From Onthophagus taurus (taxonomy: Eukaryota > Arthropoda > Insecta > Coleoptera > Scarabaeidae): 64,000 nt of DNA. A program made the translations under genes and the position numbers. This document shows, piece by piece, positions 22,643 to 37,600 of the stretch. The stretch covers positions 558,001 through 622,000 of the forward strand of contig NW_027248941.1 in NCBI RefSeq assembly GCF_036711975.1, written 5' to 3'. Within the stretch, counting starts at the first letter, position 1, and every line of letters begins with the position of its first letter. The notes under the pieces are model-generated. The model had not been told where the DNA came from. It made no database searches and saw only the letters and a list, made by a program, of their open reading frames with translations.

Positions 22643-25600
22643 TTAAATCATTTTACTTGAAACGGGAGCGGGGATTCTAGAAGTTTGCAAATTCGGCCTC
22701 GAATCTTTCCTTGTACTCCTCTTAACAACATCATCATTGAACTCATTCAACGAATTCTGACTAACGTATTGCTTCAACAACTTATGAACCTCCTCAACCA
22801 TGCTCGTCTCATCGTTCGAATGCTTCGCTGCGTTGATCAATTCTTGACGTAGATTCAATTTGGTCGGGCTGGTATTCGCCGATTGTATCTTCCTAACGGG
22901 GGAAGATGTCGCGATGCTCCTCCTCGCCGGGGAAGCCCTCGAAAACGGCGAGGTAAAAGTTTCGCTCGTCAAACTAGGCCGAGATTGCTTTTGGCGCCCA
23001 TTCAAGCTCCCAGTTCCGCTTGAATTCTTTTGAGACATCTTCCTCGGCGAAACCGGCGGGATTTTAGTCATCTCGATGACGTCGATTGAATTAGAGCGCC
23101 CCGGCATCTTCGGCGACGCCACTTGATGGTGATTCGTGGTTAACGGCTTGACGAATTTCGGCACATCCGGGTTATCCTTGTAAATCTTCTCGGAGAAGTG
23201 AGTTTTTCGCAGCCCAACATCGTTCGTGTCATCGACGTCGTCGATATCTTGATGCTCTAATAAAAAAAAAATTTTAATTATTAATTTGATTGAGATAAAT
23301 CGATGGGGAATTAAAAATCGCGTGGAATGAGTACCAACTCGACGTATCTACGACGTTTAGTTCGCGAGATATCGAAGATTTAATTTTTTAAAAAAATCAA
23401 AGATGGCCGAAAAAACAAAATAATTTTTAATGTCAAAAATCGATTGAAACGAGTCCAAACTCGACTAATTTATTCGATATAGTTTAAGAGATAACTCGAT
23501 TTTTGTGTTTTTGATTAAATCCAAGATGGCCGAAAAAACAAAATGGATGATAAAAAACGATTTTGTAATAAATACGGAGTGTGATACATCAAATTAGGGT
23601 AAAATTGTCTGATTTGAATGAAAATGTTGTTATAAATGAGTTATTTTTAATTAAAAAAAAATTGAGTTTAAAAATTAATTTTTTAATATTAAAAATCGAT
23701 TGGGGATTAAAAATCGATTGAAACGAGTCCAAACTCGACTAATTTATTCGATATAGTTTAAGAGATAACTCGATTTTTGTGTTTTTGATTAAATCCAAGA
23801 TGGCCGAAAAAACAAAATGGATGATAAAAAACGATTTTGTAATAAATATGGAGTGTGATACATCAAATTTGGGTAAAATTGTCTGATTTGAATGAAAATG
23901 TTGTTATAAATGAGTTATTTTTAATTAAAAAAAAATTGAGTTTAAAAATTAATTTTTTAATATCAAAAATCGATTGGGGATTAAAAATCGGTTGAAACGA
24001 GTCCAAACTCGACCACTTTATTCGATATAGTTTAAGAGATAACTCGATTTTTGTGTTTTTGATTAAATCCAAGATGGCCGAAAAAACAAAATGGATGATA
24101 AAAAACGATTTTGTAATAAATATGGAGTGTGATACATCAAATTTGGGTAAAATTGTCTGATTTGAATGAAAATGTTGTTATAAATGAGTTATTTTTAATT
24201 AAAAAAAAAATGAGTTTAAAAATTAATTTTTTAATATCAAAAATCGATTGGGGATTAAAAATCGGTTGAAACGAGTCCAAACTCGACCACTTTATTCGAT
24301 ATAGTTTAAGAGATAACTCGATTTTTGTGTTTTTAATTAAATCCAAGATGGCCGAAAAAAACAAAATGGATGCTTAAAAAACGATTTTATACTAAATATG
24401 GAGTGTGATACATCAAATTGAAGTGAAATTATCTGATTTGAATGAAAATGTTGTTATAAACGATTTATTTTTAATTAAAAAAAAATTGAGTTGAAAAATT
24501 AATTTTTTAATGTCAAAAATCGATTGGGGATTAAAAATGGATTGAAACGAGTCCAAACTCGACTAATTTATTCGATATAGTTTAAGAGATAACTCGATTT
24601 TTGTGTTTTTAATTAAATCCAAGATGGCCGAAAAAAACAAAATGGATGCTTAAAAAACGATTTTATACTAAATATGGAGTGTGATACATCAAATTGAAGT
24701 GAAATTATCTGATTTGAATGAAAATGTTGTTATAAACGATTTATTTTTAATTAAAAAAAAATTGAGTTGAAAAATTAATTTTTTAATGTCAAAAATCGAT
24801 TGGGGATTAAAAATGGATTGAAACGAGTCCAAACTCGAATAATTTATTCGATATAGTTTAAGAGATAACTCGATTTTTGTGTTTTTAATTAAATCCAAGA
24901 TGGCCGAAAAAAACAAAATGGATGCTTAAAAAACGATTTTATACTAAATATGGAGTGTGATACATCAAATTGAAGTGAAATTATCTGATTTGAATGAAAA
25001 TGTTGTTATAAACGATTTATTTTTAATTAAAAAAAAATTGAGTAGAAAAATTAATTTTTTAATGTCAAAAATCGATTGGGGATTAAAAATCGATTAAAAT
25101 GAGTCCAAACTCGACTAATTTATTCGATATAGTTTAAGAGATAATTCGATTTTTGTGTTTTTGATTAAATCCAAGATGGCCGAAAAAAACAAAATGGATG
25201 CTTAAAAAACGATTTTGTAATAAATATGGAGTGTGATACATCAAATTAGGGTAAAATTGTCTGATTTGAATGAAAATGTTGTTATAAACGATTTATTTTT
25301 AATTAAAAAAAAATTGAGTTGGAAAATTAATTTGTTAATGTCAAAAATCGATTGGGGATTAAAAATCGATTAAAATGAGTCCAAACTCGACTAATTTATT
25401 CGATATAGTTTAAGAGATAATTCGATTTTTGTGTTTTTGATTAAATCCAAGATGGCTGAAAAAAACAAAATGGATGCTTAAAAACGATTTTATACTAAAT
25501 ATGGAGTGTGATACATCAAATTGAAGTGAAATTGTCTGATTTGAATGAAAATGTTGTTATAAACGATTTATTTTTAATTAAAAAAAAATTGAGTTGGAAA

Positions 25601-28600
25601 ATTAATTTGTTAATGTCAAAAATCGATTGGGGATTAAAAATCGATTAAAATGAGTCCAAACTCGACTAATTTATTCGATATAGTTTAAGAGATAACTCGA
25701 TTTTTGTGTTTTTGATTAAATCCAAGATGGCCGAAAAAAACAAAATGGATGCTTAAAAAACGATTTTATACTAAATATGGAGTGTGATACATCAAATTAA
25801 GGTGAAATTGTCTGATTTGAATGAAAATGTTGTTATAAACGATTTATTTTTAATTAAAAAAAAATTGAGTTGGAAAATTAATTTGTTAATGTCAAAAATC
25901 GATTGGGGATTAAAAATCGATTAAAATGAGTCCAAACTCGACTAATTTATTCGATATAGTTTAAGAGATAATTCGATTTTTGTGTTTTTGATTAAATCCA
26001 AGATGGCCGAAAAAAACAAAATGGATGCTTAAAAACGATTTTATACTAAATATGGAGTGTGATACATCAAATTGAAGTGAAATTGTCTGATTTGAATGAA
26101 AATGTTGTTATAAAATGAGTCCAAACTCGACTAATTTATTCGATATAGTTTAAGAGATAATTCGATTTTTGTGTTTTTGATTAAATCCAAGATGGCCGAA
26201 AAAAACAAAATGGATGCTTAAAAACGATTTTATACTAAATATGGAGTGTGATACATCAAATTGAAGTGAAATTGTCTGATTTGAATGAAAATGTTGTTAT
26301 AAACGATTTATTTTTAATTAAAAAAAAATTGAGTTGAAAAATTAATTTGTTAATGTCAAAAATCGATTGGGGATTAAAAATCGATTAAAATGAGTCCAAA
26401 CTCGACTAATTTATTCGATATAGTTTAAGAGATAACTCGATTTTTGTGTTTTTGATTAAATCCAAGATGGCCGAAAAAAACAAAATGGATGCTTAAAAAA
26501 CGATTTTATACTAAATATGGAGTGTGATACATCAAATTGAAGTGAAATTATCTGATTTGAATGAAAATGTTGTTATAAACGATTTATTTTTAATTAAAAA
26601 AAAATTGAGTTGAAAAATTAATTTGTTAATGTCAAAAATCGATTGGGGATTAAAAATCGATTAAAACGAGTCCAAACTCGACTAATTTATTCGATATAAC
26701 TTAAGAGATAACTCGATTTTTGTGTTTTTGATTAAATCCAAGATGGCCGAAAAAACAAAATGGATGCTTAAAAAACGATTTTATACTAAATATGGAGTGT
26801 GATACATCAAATTGAAGTGAAATTATCTGATTTGAATGAAAATGTTGTTATAAACGATTTATTTTTAATTAAAAAAAAATTGAGTTGAAAAATTAATTTG
26901 TTAATGTCAAAAATCGATTGGGGATTAAAAATCGATTAAAATGAGTCCAAACTCGACTAATTTATTCGATATAGTTTAAGAGATAACTCGATTTTTGTGT
27001 TTTTGATTAAATCCAAGATGGCCGAAAAAAACAAAATGGATGCTTAAAAACGATTTTATACTAAATATGGAGTGTGATACATCAAATTAAGGTGAAATTG
27101 TCTAATTTGAATGAAAATGTTGTTATAAACGATTAATTTTTAATTAAAAAAAAATTAAGTTGGAAAATTAATTTGTTAATGTCAAAAATCGATTGGGGAT
27201 TAAAAATCGATTAAAATGAGTCCAAACTCGACTAATTTATTCGATATAGTTTAAGAGATAACTCGATTTTTGTGTTTTTGATTAAATCCAAGATGGCCGA
27301 AAAAAACAAAATGGATGCTTAAAAAACGATTTTATACTAAATATGGAGTGTGATACATCAAATTAAGGTGAAATTGTCTGATTTGAATGAAAATGTTGTT
27401 ATAAACTATTTATTTTTAATTAAAAAAAAAATGGAGTTGAAAAATAAATTTTTTAATGTCAAAAATCGATTGGGGATTAAAAATCGATTGAAACGAGTCC
27501 AAACTCGACTAATTTATTCGATATAGTTTAAGAGATAACTCGATTTTTGTGTTTTTGATTAAATCCAAGATGGCCAAAAAAAACAAAATGGAGGCTTAAA
27601 AAACGATTTTATACTAAATATGGAGTGTGATACATCAAATTAAGGTGAAATTGTCTGATTTGAATGAAAATGTTGTTATAAACTATTTATTTTTAATTAA
27701 AAAAAAAATGGAGTTGAAAAATAAATTTTTTAATGTCAAAAATCGATTGGGGATTAAAAATCGATTGAAACGAGTCCAAACTCGATTAATTTATTCGATA
27801 TAGTTTAAGAGATAACTCGATTTTTGTGTTTTTGATTAAATCCAAGATGGCCGAAAAAACAAAATGGATGCTTAAAACACGATTTTATACTAAATATGGA
27901 GTGTGATACATGAAATCTATATAAAATTGCCCGATTTAACCGAAAATCGAATTTATTTTCAATTTTTAATAACTAAAAAATTAATTTTGTAATAAATACG
28001 GATTGTGACACATCAACTCAGGCTAAAATAATCTAATTTGAACGAAAACGTTATTCTTACCGCTTAATTCTGCATCCTCGGCCGAGTTTTGGCTGTAAAT
28101 CGAGTTCCTATTCCTCCTATCGCCTTGCACCACCCCCAAACTTCGATACCCCTCGTCGGAAACTTCGGATGTGTTATCACTATGGTCCGTGCTGTGATCA
28201 GAGACGTGCAAGCTCGCCTCCGTTTTACAATGAACCGGAATTTGGAGACTCGAAATGATATTTGACGCGTTTTTCGCGTTCGCGTGTTTCGCCAATTTGA
28301 TCGGACTCCCGTTTTGCGATTTCGTTTCATTAAAATTCGTTTTTGATTCATTTAATTTTGTTTCGTTTAACTTGGTTTCGTTTAAGTTAGGTTTTTCGTT
28401 ATTTGGAATATAAGGTAACGACGATGGGCCGTGATTATTCTTCATTGTCCATTTGGTGTGAGATACAAAATTGGGGGTTGGACTCCTGGATCGGCTTATT
28501 GGGACGGAAAGTTGTTTTCGTTGTATGTTGGGGCTTAAAGATCTTCTGGTTAAGGGTTGAGATGGGGACCTTGATCGGCCGCGGTCTGAATGCGGGAGGC

Positions 28601-31600
28601 TAAGATATTGTTTGGGGGTTTCTTGATTTTGTGTGTTGATTCTCTCGTAATGAACATGCGCCCCCACTAAATCGTTAGTTCCGGGTTTATTAATTAATTT
28701 CGCGCTTTGCGTGGTGGGCCTATGTTGGGCGCGACACCTACAGGGGTCGTGTTTATCTAAATAATGAGCCAGGGTGTCCCATCCGCCCCCGACTCGCACC
28801 ATAACGTGATTTCTTAGAATCTAAAAATCAAATTAAATTTTTTTAATTTATAGATAAGATTGTTGTTGTAAATTTAATTGATGTAGTGCATTTAGATACA
28901 AATCTATTGTTGCGATTAGATTGAAAATACTCACTCGAACAAAAATAAGAACTTTTGTGTCGCCGATGCGATATTTTCCCTCCGAAACGCGAATCATGGG
29001 GAACTGAGTGGGGCAGGTACATTGAGCCACCAAATCCCGAACCTAAAAAAATTCACAAAAATGAATAAAGCGATTAAATCCGATTAAAACGAGTACAAAC
29101 ACGACCTATCTAGGTGATTTGGTTCGCGAGATATGAACAATTAAAAAAAACAAGATGGCGCGAAACAAAAGAAATCTAATGTATCGCTATCTTTGTTTAA
29201 TTCCTATTTTATTTCGCACGTAGGTGTTGTTGGGCATCATTTCGGGTTGGATTGTTCCGATTTGCACGAAAATCGCGGTTATTTGGGAATTGGGGAAAGT
29301 TTTTAGAAAGTTGAGTTCCGAAACTCAACTAATTAGAAGACAATAATGATTGTTTATTCTAAAACAATGCGATTCGAGTTTATATAACATTTCAAAGAAA
29401 ATTGGGTTTTTATTATTTTTTTTGTTTTTTGAATTAAGTTGAAAAAATTCATTTGTAATGAAATGGGGGTTAAAAATCGATTGAAACGAGTCCAAACTCG
29501 AACGATTTATTCGTTATAGTTTAGGAGATAGCTCGATTTTTGTGTTTTTGATTAAATCCAAGATGGCCGAAAAAAACAAAATGGATGCCTAAAAAACGAT
29601 TTTGTGATAAATATAGGGTGTGATACATCAAATTAAGATGAAATTGACTGATGAGAAGGAAAATGTTGTTATAAATGATTTATTTTTAATTAAAAAAAAA
29701 ATTGGGGTTGAAATATTAATTTTTTAATGACAAAAATCGATTGGGGATTAAGAATCGATTAAAACGAGTCCAAACTCGACTAATTTATTCGATATAGTTT
29801 AAGAAATAATTCGATTTTTGTGTTTTTGTTTAAATCCAAGATGGCCGAAAACAAAATGGATGCTTAAAAAACAACTTTGTTATAAATATAGGGTGCGATA
29901 CATCAAATTAAGTCAAAATTGACTAAGGAGAAGGAAAATGTTGTTATAAAAGATATATTTTTATTTTAAAAAAAATCACGATAAAAATTAATTTTTTAAT
30001 GTCAAAAATCGATTATTTTTAATAAATAGGGTTGATTGGAATTAAAAATCGTTTGAAACGAGACCAAACTCGACTGATTTATTCATTATAGTTTAAGAGA
30101 TAAGTCGATTTTTGTTAAATCCAAGATGGCCGAAAAAACAAAATGGATGCTTAAAAACGATTTTGTAATTAATATGGAGTGTGATACATCAAATTGGGGT
30201 AAAATTGTCTGATTTGAATGAAAATGTTGTTATAAATGATTTATTACTAATTTAAAAAGAATTGAGGTTGAAAAATTAAATTATTAATGTCAAAAATCGA
30301 TTGGGGATTAAAAATCGTTTGAAACGAGACTAAACTCGACCCATTTATTCCATATAGTTTAACAGATAACTTGATTTTTTTGTTTTTGATTAAATCCAAG
30401 ATGGCCGAAAACAAAATGGATGCTTAAAAAACAATTTTGTTATAAATATGGGGTGTGATACATCAAATTAAGACTAAACTGACTGAGGAGATGGAAAATG
30501 TTGTTATAAATGATATATTTTTATTAAAAAAAAAATCACGATAAAAATTAATTTTTTAATGTCAAAAATCGATTATTTTTAATAAATAGGGTTGACTGGA
30601 ATTAAAAATCGTTTAAAACGAGACCAAACACGACCGATTTATTCGTTATAGTTTAAGAGATAACTAGATTTTTGTGTTTTTGATTAAATTCAAGATGGCC
30701 GAAAAAATAAAATGGATGCTTAAAAAACGATTTTGTAATAAATATGGAGTGTGATACATTAAATTAAGGTGAAATTGTCTGATTTTAATGAAAATGTTGT
30801 TATAAACGATTTATTTTTAATTAAAAAAAAATTAAGTTGAAATATTAAATTTTTAATGACAAAAATCGATTATTTTTAATAAAAGGGGCTGATTGGGACT
30901 AAAAATCATTTGAAACGAGTCCAAACTCGACCACTTTATTCGATATAGTTTAAGAGATAACTCGATTTTTGTGTTTTTGATTAAATCCAAGATGGCCGAA
31001 AACAAGATGGATGCTTAAAAAACGATTTTGTAATAAATATGGAGTGTGATACATCAAATTAGGATAAAATTGTCTGATTTGAATGAAAATGTTGTTATAA
31101 ATGATTTATTTTTAATTAAAAAAAAATTGAGGTTGAAAAATTAAATTTTTAATGTGAAGAATCGATTGGGAATTAAAAATCGCTTGAAACGAGTACAAAC
31201 ACGACCGATTTATTCGTTATAATTTAAGAGATAACTCGATTTTTGTGTTTTTGATTAAATCCAAGATGGCCGAAAACAAAATGGATGCTTAAAAAACGAT
31301 TTTGTAATAAATATGGAGTGTAATACATCAAATTAGGATAAAATTGTCTGATTTGAATGAAAATGTTGTTATAAACGATTTATTTTTAATTAAAAAAAAA
31401 TTAAGTTGAAAAATTAATTTTTTAATATCAAAAATCGATTGGGGATTAAAAATCGTTTGAAATGAATACAAACACGACCGATTTATTCATTATGGTTTAA
31501 GAGATAAATCGATTTTTAATAAATCCAAGATGGCCGAAAACAAAATGGATGATTAAAAATTAATTTTATGATAAATATGGGGTGTGATACATCAAATCAA

Positions 31601-34600
31601 GGTGAAATTGTCCGATTTGAACGAAAATCGCGTTTATTCGTTACTAAAAGAAACTTTTTAGAAAGTCTAGCTCCGAATCTCAACCAATTAGAATACAATA
31701 ATCTTTGTCTATTCCAAAACAATGCGAATCGAGTTTAAATAACGAATCGAGGAATTAATTAACGCGTTTAAGCGAGCCGCAAGTCTTGAGAGTTTTTTGC
31801 GGTTTATATATAAAATTTCAGGCGCCACAAAAGTCGACTCTTTCAAGGTTGCACAACGAAACACACTTCCTGGATACTACATACATTTTTTCAATTTTGA
31901 AATTTTAAATTTCCCAAAAAAAAAAAGAGAATCCCATTTTTTTTTGTATTCAAGTGGCTATTTGTGTAACAAATCCTTTTTATCATCGTCATCATTGTCG
32001 TATCGATAAACGGTTCGAGATAAATAAATAATAAATCGGCATTACATGGTCCGCATCACGTTTTCCACCTAACGCTATTTTGCATGCCACCTGATTGCGA
32101 TTGTAACTCGCGATTTCTAGCCTAAGGCGGACGAGTATGTGTGTTTGTGTGCGTGCTATTTAAACTCAAAGAGAACCGCGTGGGACGATCGTTACAAAAC
32201 AGAAATTCCACCATGGTTGTGTTGCATAAAAAATTCAATGATATATACTATACATATATAGAGTAGTTTAATTTTTTGTATCCCAATTATATAAAAAACA
32301 ATTTATGACCCAATTTAACTATTTAAATAGATTGATTAAAAAAAAAAAATACAATAAAGGCACGTGTGAATGTGGGTAGATGAAAAACAGGTGTTCTAAC
32401 AATGCGTGAACTTCTCATATTAAGTGCAATAAAAAAAAATGATATCTTGGGTCTCTATTTACTCACGCGTTCCAATTCAGAAATCACCTTTTCATTTCAA
32501 CACAAAAGAAAGAAATTAAATCAAAAAAAGAACCAAATTTTATTAAACTCACCATCTCATCCAAACTCTTTAAATCGTTGGTGACGATTTGAGGGGTTGG
32601 CCCATAACTCAACATGATCTGTTCGTCTTCGATTTCGCTGTCGGAATCGTCGTCTTGGAGTTCGCATTCGTTTCCGTTTCCTTGGGCTCGTTGGTCCGCG
32701 AGAATTTCGCGATCGATTTGACGCTCCATTTGGACCAACATCGGGGCTAACATCCCGAATCGTGCGCCCCTTCTCGCCACTTCCAAAAGGCACAAAATAA
32801 CGTGTTTCTCGTTTTTCCTCAGAATCAAATCGTCCGATTCGAAAAGAAGACACTCGAGGATCTGCAACGATTGGCGACACCACTGGATGAAATTGCTTAC
32901 GTTATCGCTGTATAAAAAGATATTGTTTTTAAATAAAAAAATGAAATTGATTTATTGATTTTAATATTTACCGGGCGAAAAACGTTTGGGGCTTAGCGGT
33001 TGCGAAAAATTTCACGTCGGCGATATCGACGAGCTTTTGAGCTTGAAATAACGATCCGGTCACTGAGCGGGTCATCATTTTCCTCGCTTGCTTCTTTTGG
33101 ACGTATTCCGCAGCTTGTACTTTAACCGCGTTCGCATGCTGTAACAAAAAAATCCAATTTAATCATCATTTTAGAATTCTCCACGAAAAATCCTTTAAAA
33201 TGAGACCAAACATGACATATCTATCTTTAAATTTGATTTGGTACCGTACCAAATTCGACAAAAAATTTTTATTGTCATTTTCAAATTCTACACGAAAAAT
33301 GCTTTAAAATGAGACCAAACACGACGTATCTACCATTAAATTTAATTTGGTACCCATTTAGACGCCATTTTTGGTACCGTTTAGGAACCATTAAAAAAAA
33401 TTTACATTTCTAAGCTGGATGATGATTAAAATGATGTATTAAAACAAAGTATCTTTAGGGAATACCTCTAATTTCCCATTAATATTTTTGAATGAAACTT
33501 TTTGGTACAAAAAAAATTGGTACCGTACCAAAAAATCGGCGATACATTAAAATCTACGTTATTATACAACAAATTGAGATACATAGGATTGCTTGATACA
33601 AATTTTTTGAAAAAATTAATTTTATTATTACTTTATGGGTTGGTACCATACCAAAAATTGGGTACCAAATCGATTATGAACATAAATTAGGGTTGTGACA
33701 CATCATTTCTAGGTGTTTTTGGTAACATTTTTCGTTTTTAATAAAGATTTGAAAAAATTTTTATTTTATTTTACTAAATGAGGTTGGTACCATATCAATA
33801 AGTGGTACCAAATCAATAATAAAGTTTAGTTATGGTTATAATCGATCAAATCGATGAATTTTTGACAAATATTTATCAAAAAAATTAGTTTATGGTACCA
33901 ATAAGTGATGGTACCATGTCAAAAATAGGTACCAAATCGATTATGAACCTAAATTATGGTTATGACATATCATTTTAAGGTGTTTTTGGTAACATTTTTC
34001 GTTTTTAATAAAGATTTGAAAAAGAAGTTATTTTTTGGTACCAAAATAGATAGGTACCATATCAATAAGTGGTACCAAATCATCGATAAACTTGAAATAA
34101 CGTTATGATCCATCAAATCAATGAATATTTGAATAATCTTTCTATTTCTGATAAATTTGTAGTAAAGAAATGCTTTAAAATGAGACCAAACATGACATAT
34201 TTATCTTTAAATTTAGGTACCATACCAAATCTTTTAACAAAAATTTTTTTTTTAACAATTTTATTGTCATTTTCAAGTTCTACACGAAAAATGCTTTAAA
34301 ATGAGCCCAAACACGACGTATCTAACATTAAATTTAATTTGGTACCCATTGAGACGTAATTTTTGGTACCGTTTAGGAACCATTTAAAAAATTGACATTT
34401 CAAAGCTGGATGAAGACCTTGATGTATTAAAACAAAGTATATTTCGGGAGTACCTTTAATTTCCGATTAATATTTTTTAATGATACTTTTTGGTACCAAA
34501 AAAATTGGTACCGTACCAAAAAATCGGCGATAATTTAAAATTTACGTTATTATACAAGAAATTGAGATAGAAGCAATGCCTTGGTCAAATTTTTTTGGAA

Positions 34601-37600
34601 AAATTAATTTTTTTATTACACTTTGGGTTGGTACCAAATCAAAAATGGGTACCAAATTGATTATGAATTTAAATTAGGGTTGTGATATATCATTTCAAGG
34701 TGTTTTTGGTAATACTTTTCGTTTTTAATGAAGATTTGGAAAAAAAGTATTAAAAAAATTTATTTTGGTACCAAAAAGTGATGGTACCATATTAAAAATT
34801 GGTGCAAAATCGGGAAAATTGTTAGAAAGAGGTTGTAATAAACGAATTTGAGATACAATTCATTATTCTTTGATACTTAATGATCTATTTTGAAAAAAAT
34901 TAAAATTTTTGATAAGGTACCTATCAAAAATTGGTACCAAATCGAAAATTAACTTAAATTAAGATTGTAACTCATTAATTCAAGGTGTTTTTGGTACCAT
35001 CTTTCGTTTTTAAGGAAGATTTAGAAAATTAATTAGTTTTTGGTACCAAAGGTGGCCAAACAATTGGTACCAAATAATGATAAAGGTTATGATCCATCTT
35101 AAAATAGGGTTGTGGCATATCAAACCGCACTAATTTTAACTCCTTTTTCTATTTTTCAATAAATTTTCCACCAAAAATCACTTCTTAATTTAATTAAATT
35201 TGGTACAACACCAAAAATGAACTCATTTCATCATTTTTTTCTTATTTTATAATAATTTTAGAATTCCCCACAAAAAATCTATTAAAACGAGCCCAAACAT
35301 GCCGCATCTATCTTTAAATCTAATTTGGTACCATTTTGGGTACCAAATCATTAACTTTTAAATTTAGCACCAACTTTGGTTATATAAAATTAAAGTTATA
35401 ACGAATTAAATCGGACTTTTTTATATTATTTTCGTTTAAAAAGATTTCAAAACAATTTTATTTCATTTTTGGTACGGTACCAAATCGATTTTTTAATTTT
35501 TATCTTAAAGTGGGGTTGTAGCGCATCGAATCGCACTAATTTTAACTCCTTTTTCCATTTTTTAACAAAAAAATCGTTTTAATACATTTTTAAATTTAAT
35601 TTGGTATCATATTTTTGGTACCAAATCGCAAAGTTTTTATTTTATGATTAAATTAACGTTGTAATACATAAAATCGGGCTCATTTTATCTCCTCTTTTAA
35701 TTATTGTCTAAAATGAAACAAATTTAATTAATTTTTGGTACGGTACCAAATCGATTTTTTAATTTTTATCTTAAAATGGGGTTGTAGCGCATCGAATCGC
35801 ACTAATTTTAACTCCTTTTTCCATTTTTTAACAAAAAAAATCGTTTTAATAGATCTTTAAATTTAGTTTGGTACTTATTTTTGGTACCAAATCGCAAAGT
35901 TTTTATTTTATGATTAAATTAACGTTGTAATACATAAAATCGGGCTCATTTTATCTCCTCTTTTAATTATTGTCTAAAATGAAACAAATTTAATTAATTT
36001 TTGGTACGGTACCAAATCGATTTTTTAATTTTTATCTTAATGTGGGGTTGTAGCGCATCGAATCGCACTAATTTTAACTCCTTTTTCCATTTTTTAACAA
36101 AAAAAATCGTTTTAATAGATCTTTAAATTTAGTTTGGTACTTATTTTTGGTACCAAATCGCAAAGTTTTTATTTTATGATTAAATTAACGTTGTAATACA
36201 TAAAATCGGGCTCATTTTATCTCCTCTTTTAATTATTGTCTAAAATGAAACAAATTTAATTAATTTTTGGTACGGTACCAAATCGATTTTTTAATTTTTA
36301 TCTTAATGTGGGGTTGTAGCGCATCGAATCGCACTAATTTTAACTCCTTTTTCCATTTTTTAACAAAAAAAATCGTTTTAATACATTTTTAAATTTAATT
36401 TGGTATCATATTTTTGGTACCAAATTGCAAAGTTTTCATTTTATAATTAAATTAACGTTGTAATACATAAAACCGGGCTCATTTTATCTCCTCTTTTAAT
36501 CTTTGTCTAAAATGAAACAAATTTCATTAATTTTTGGTACGGTACCAAATCGACTTTTTTAATTTTATCTTAAAGTGGGGTTGTGGCATATCAAATCGCA
36601 CTAATTTTAACTAATTTTTCCATTTTTTAACAAAAAAAATCGTTTTAATACATTTTTAAATTTAATTTGGTATCATATTTTTGGTACCAAATCGCAAAGT
36701 TTTTATTTTATGATTAAATTAACGGTGTAATACATAAAATCGGGCTCATTTTATCTCCTCTTTTAATCTTTGTCTAAAATGAAACAAATTTAATTAATTT
36801 TTGGTACGGTACCAAATCGATTCTTTAATTTTTATCTTAAAGTGGGGTTGTGGCACATCGAATCGCACTAATTTTGACTCCTCTTTTCATTTTTCAACTA
36901 ATTTTCCACCAAAACTCGCTTTCTAACTCCATTAAATTTAAATATGATTAATAATTATGATTTTTTTTATATAACTTTTACCTTGGCATTGAAATTTTTT
37001 CGAAAAACCATTTTCGTATAAACAAAACGTCGTCGAGGTCGTTTTCAAAGACCGCGCCATATTTGGTGCATACACACACAAACTCGAGGTTTCCTACCAA
37101 ATATGGCCACGCGAGCTCGGTCGCGGTTTTCCTCGTTCTCTCCTCGAGAGATCTTGGCCCGTTTTCTCTTTCCTTAGGCGCCATATTCGGACAAAAACCC
37201 CGCTTTTGTCGGTGTTAAACAAAAAATAGGGTTAACCTCGCTAATAAGGTGAATCATTTCCTTTTTAAACTTTGCGTTCAAGCTACAATTTTCTTGAGTA
37301 ATTTCGTTTCATTTCGATTAGAAATATATCCCATTGTTTTTATTTCATCCTTATCGATACACCGGATGTGCGCAAAAGAAACGCGCCGGTTTTAGTCATC
37401 TTTAATAATGAAGCATCATTTTAACCACATTACATTAATTTAAATGCTTTTTATCTCTTTCGTTTTGTCACCAGATGTGTTGGATCCCTTTTTTTTGTTT
37501 CAAATAAGGTTATAGACCCCACTGGGATCTAACAAACAGTCTTAATTGTTTCGTTTCTTCCACAAAGAGGGGTTTTTAAAAATAAAATGTTTCCTCCCCC

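Noticed and set aside
23863-24916. Three related 69-75 codon minus-strand ORFs
   Set aside because: They are repeats of each other, because they lie in successive 276-bp satellite monomers. The frame follows the monomer and is broken in other copies.
36978-37184. 68-codon minus-strand ORF as an ordinary pigs exon
   Set aside because: Its frame ends in phase 2 at the donor and would shift pigs exon 2 into a frame with an early stop. Only the overlapping 10-codon frame fits, and that is listed as a possibility.
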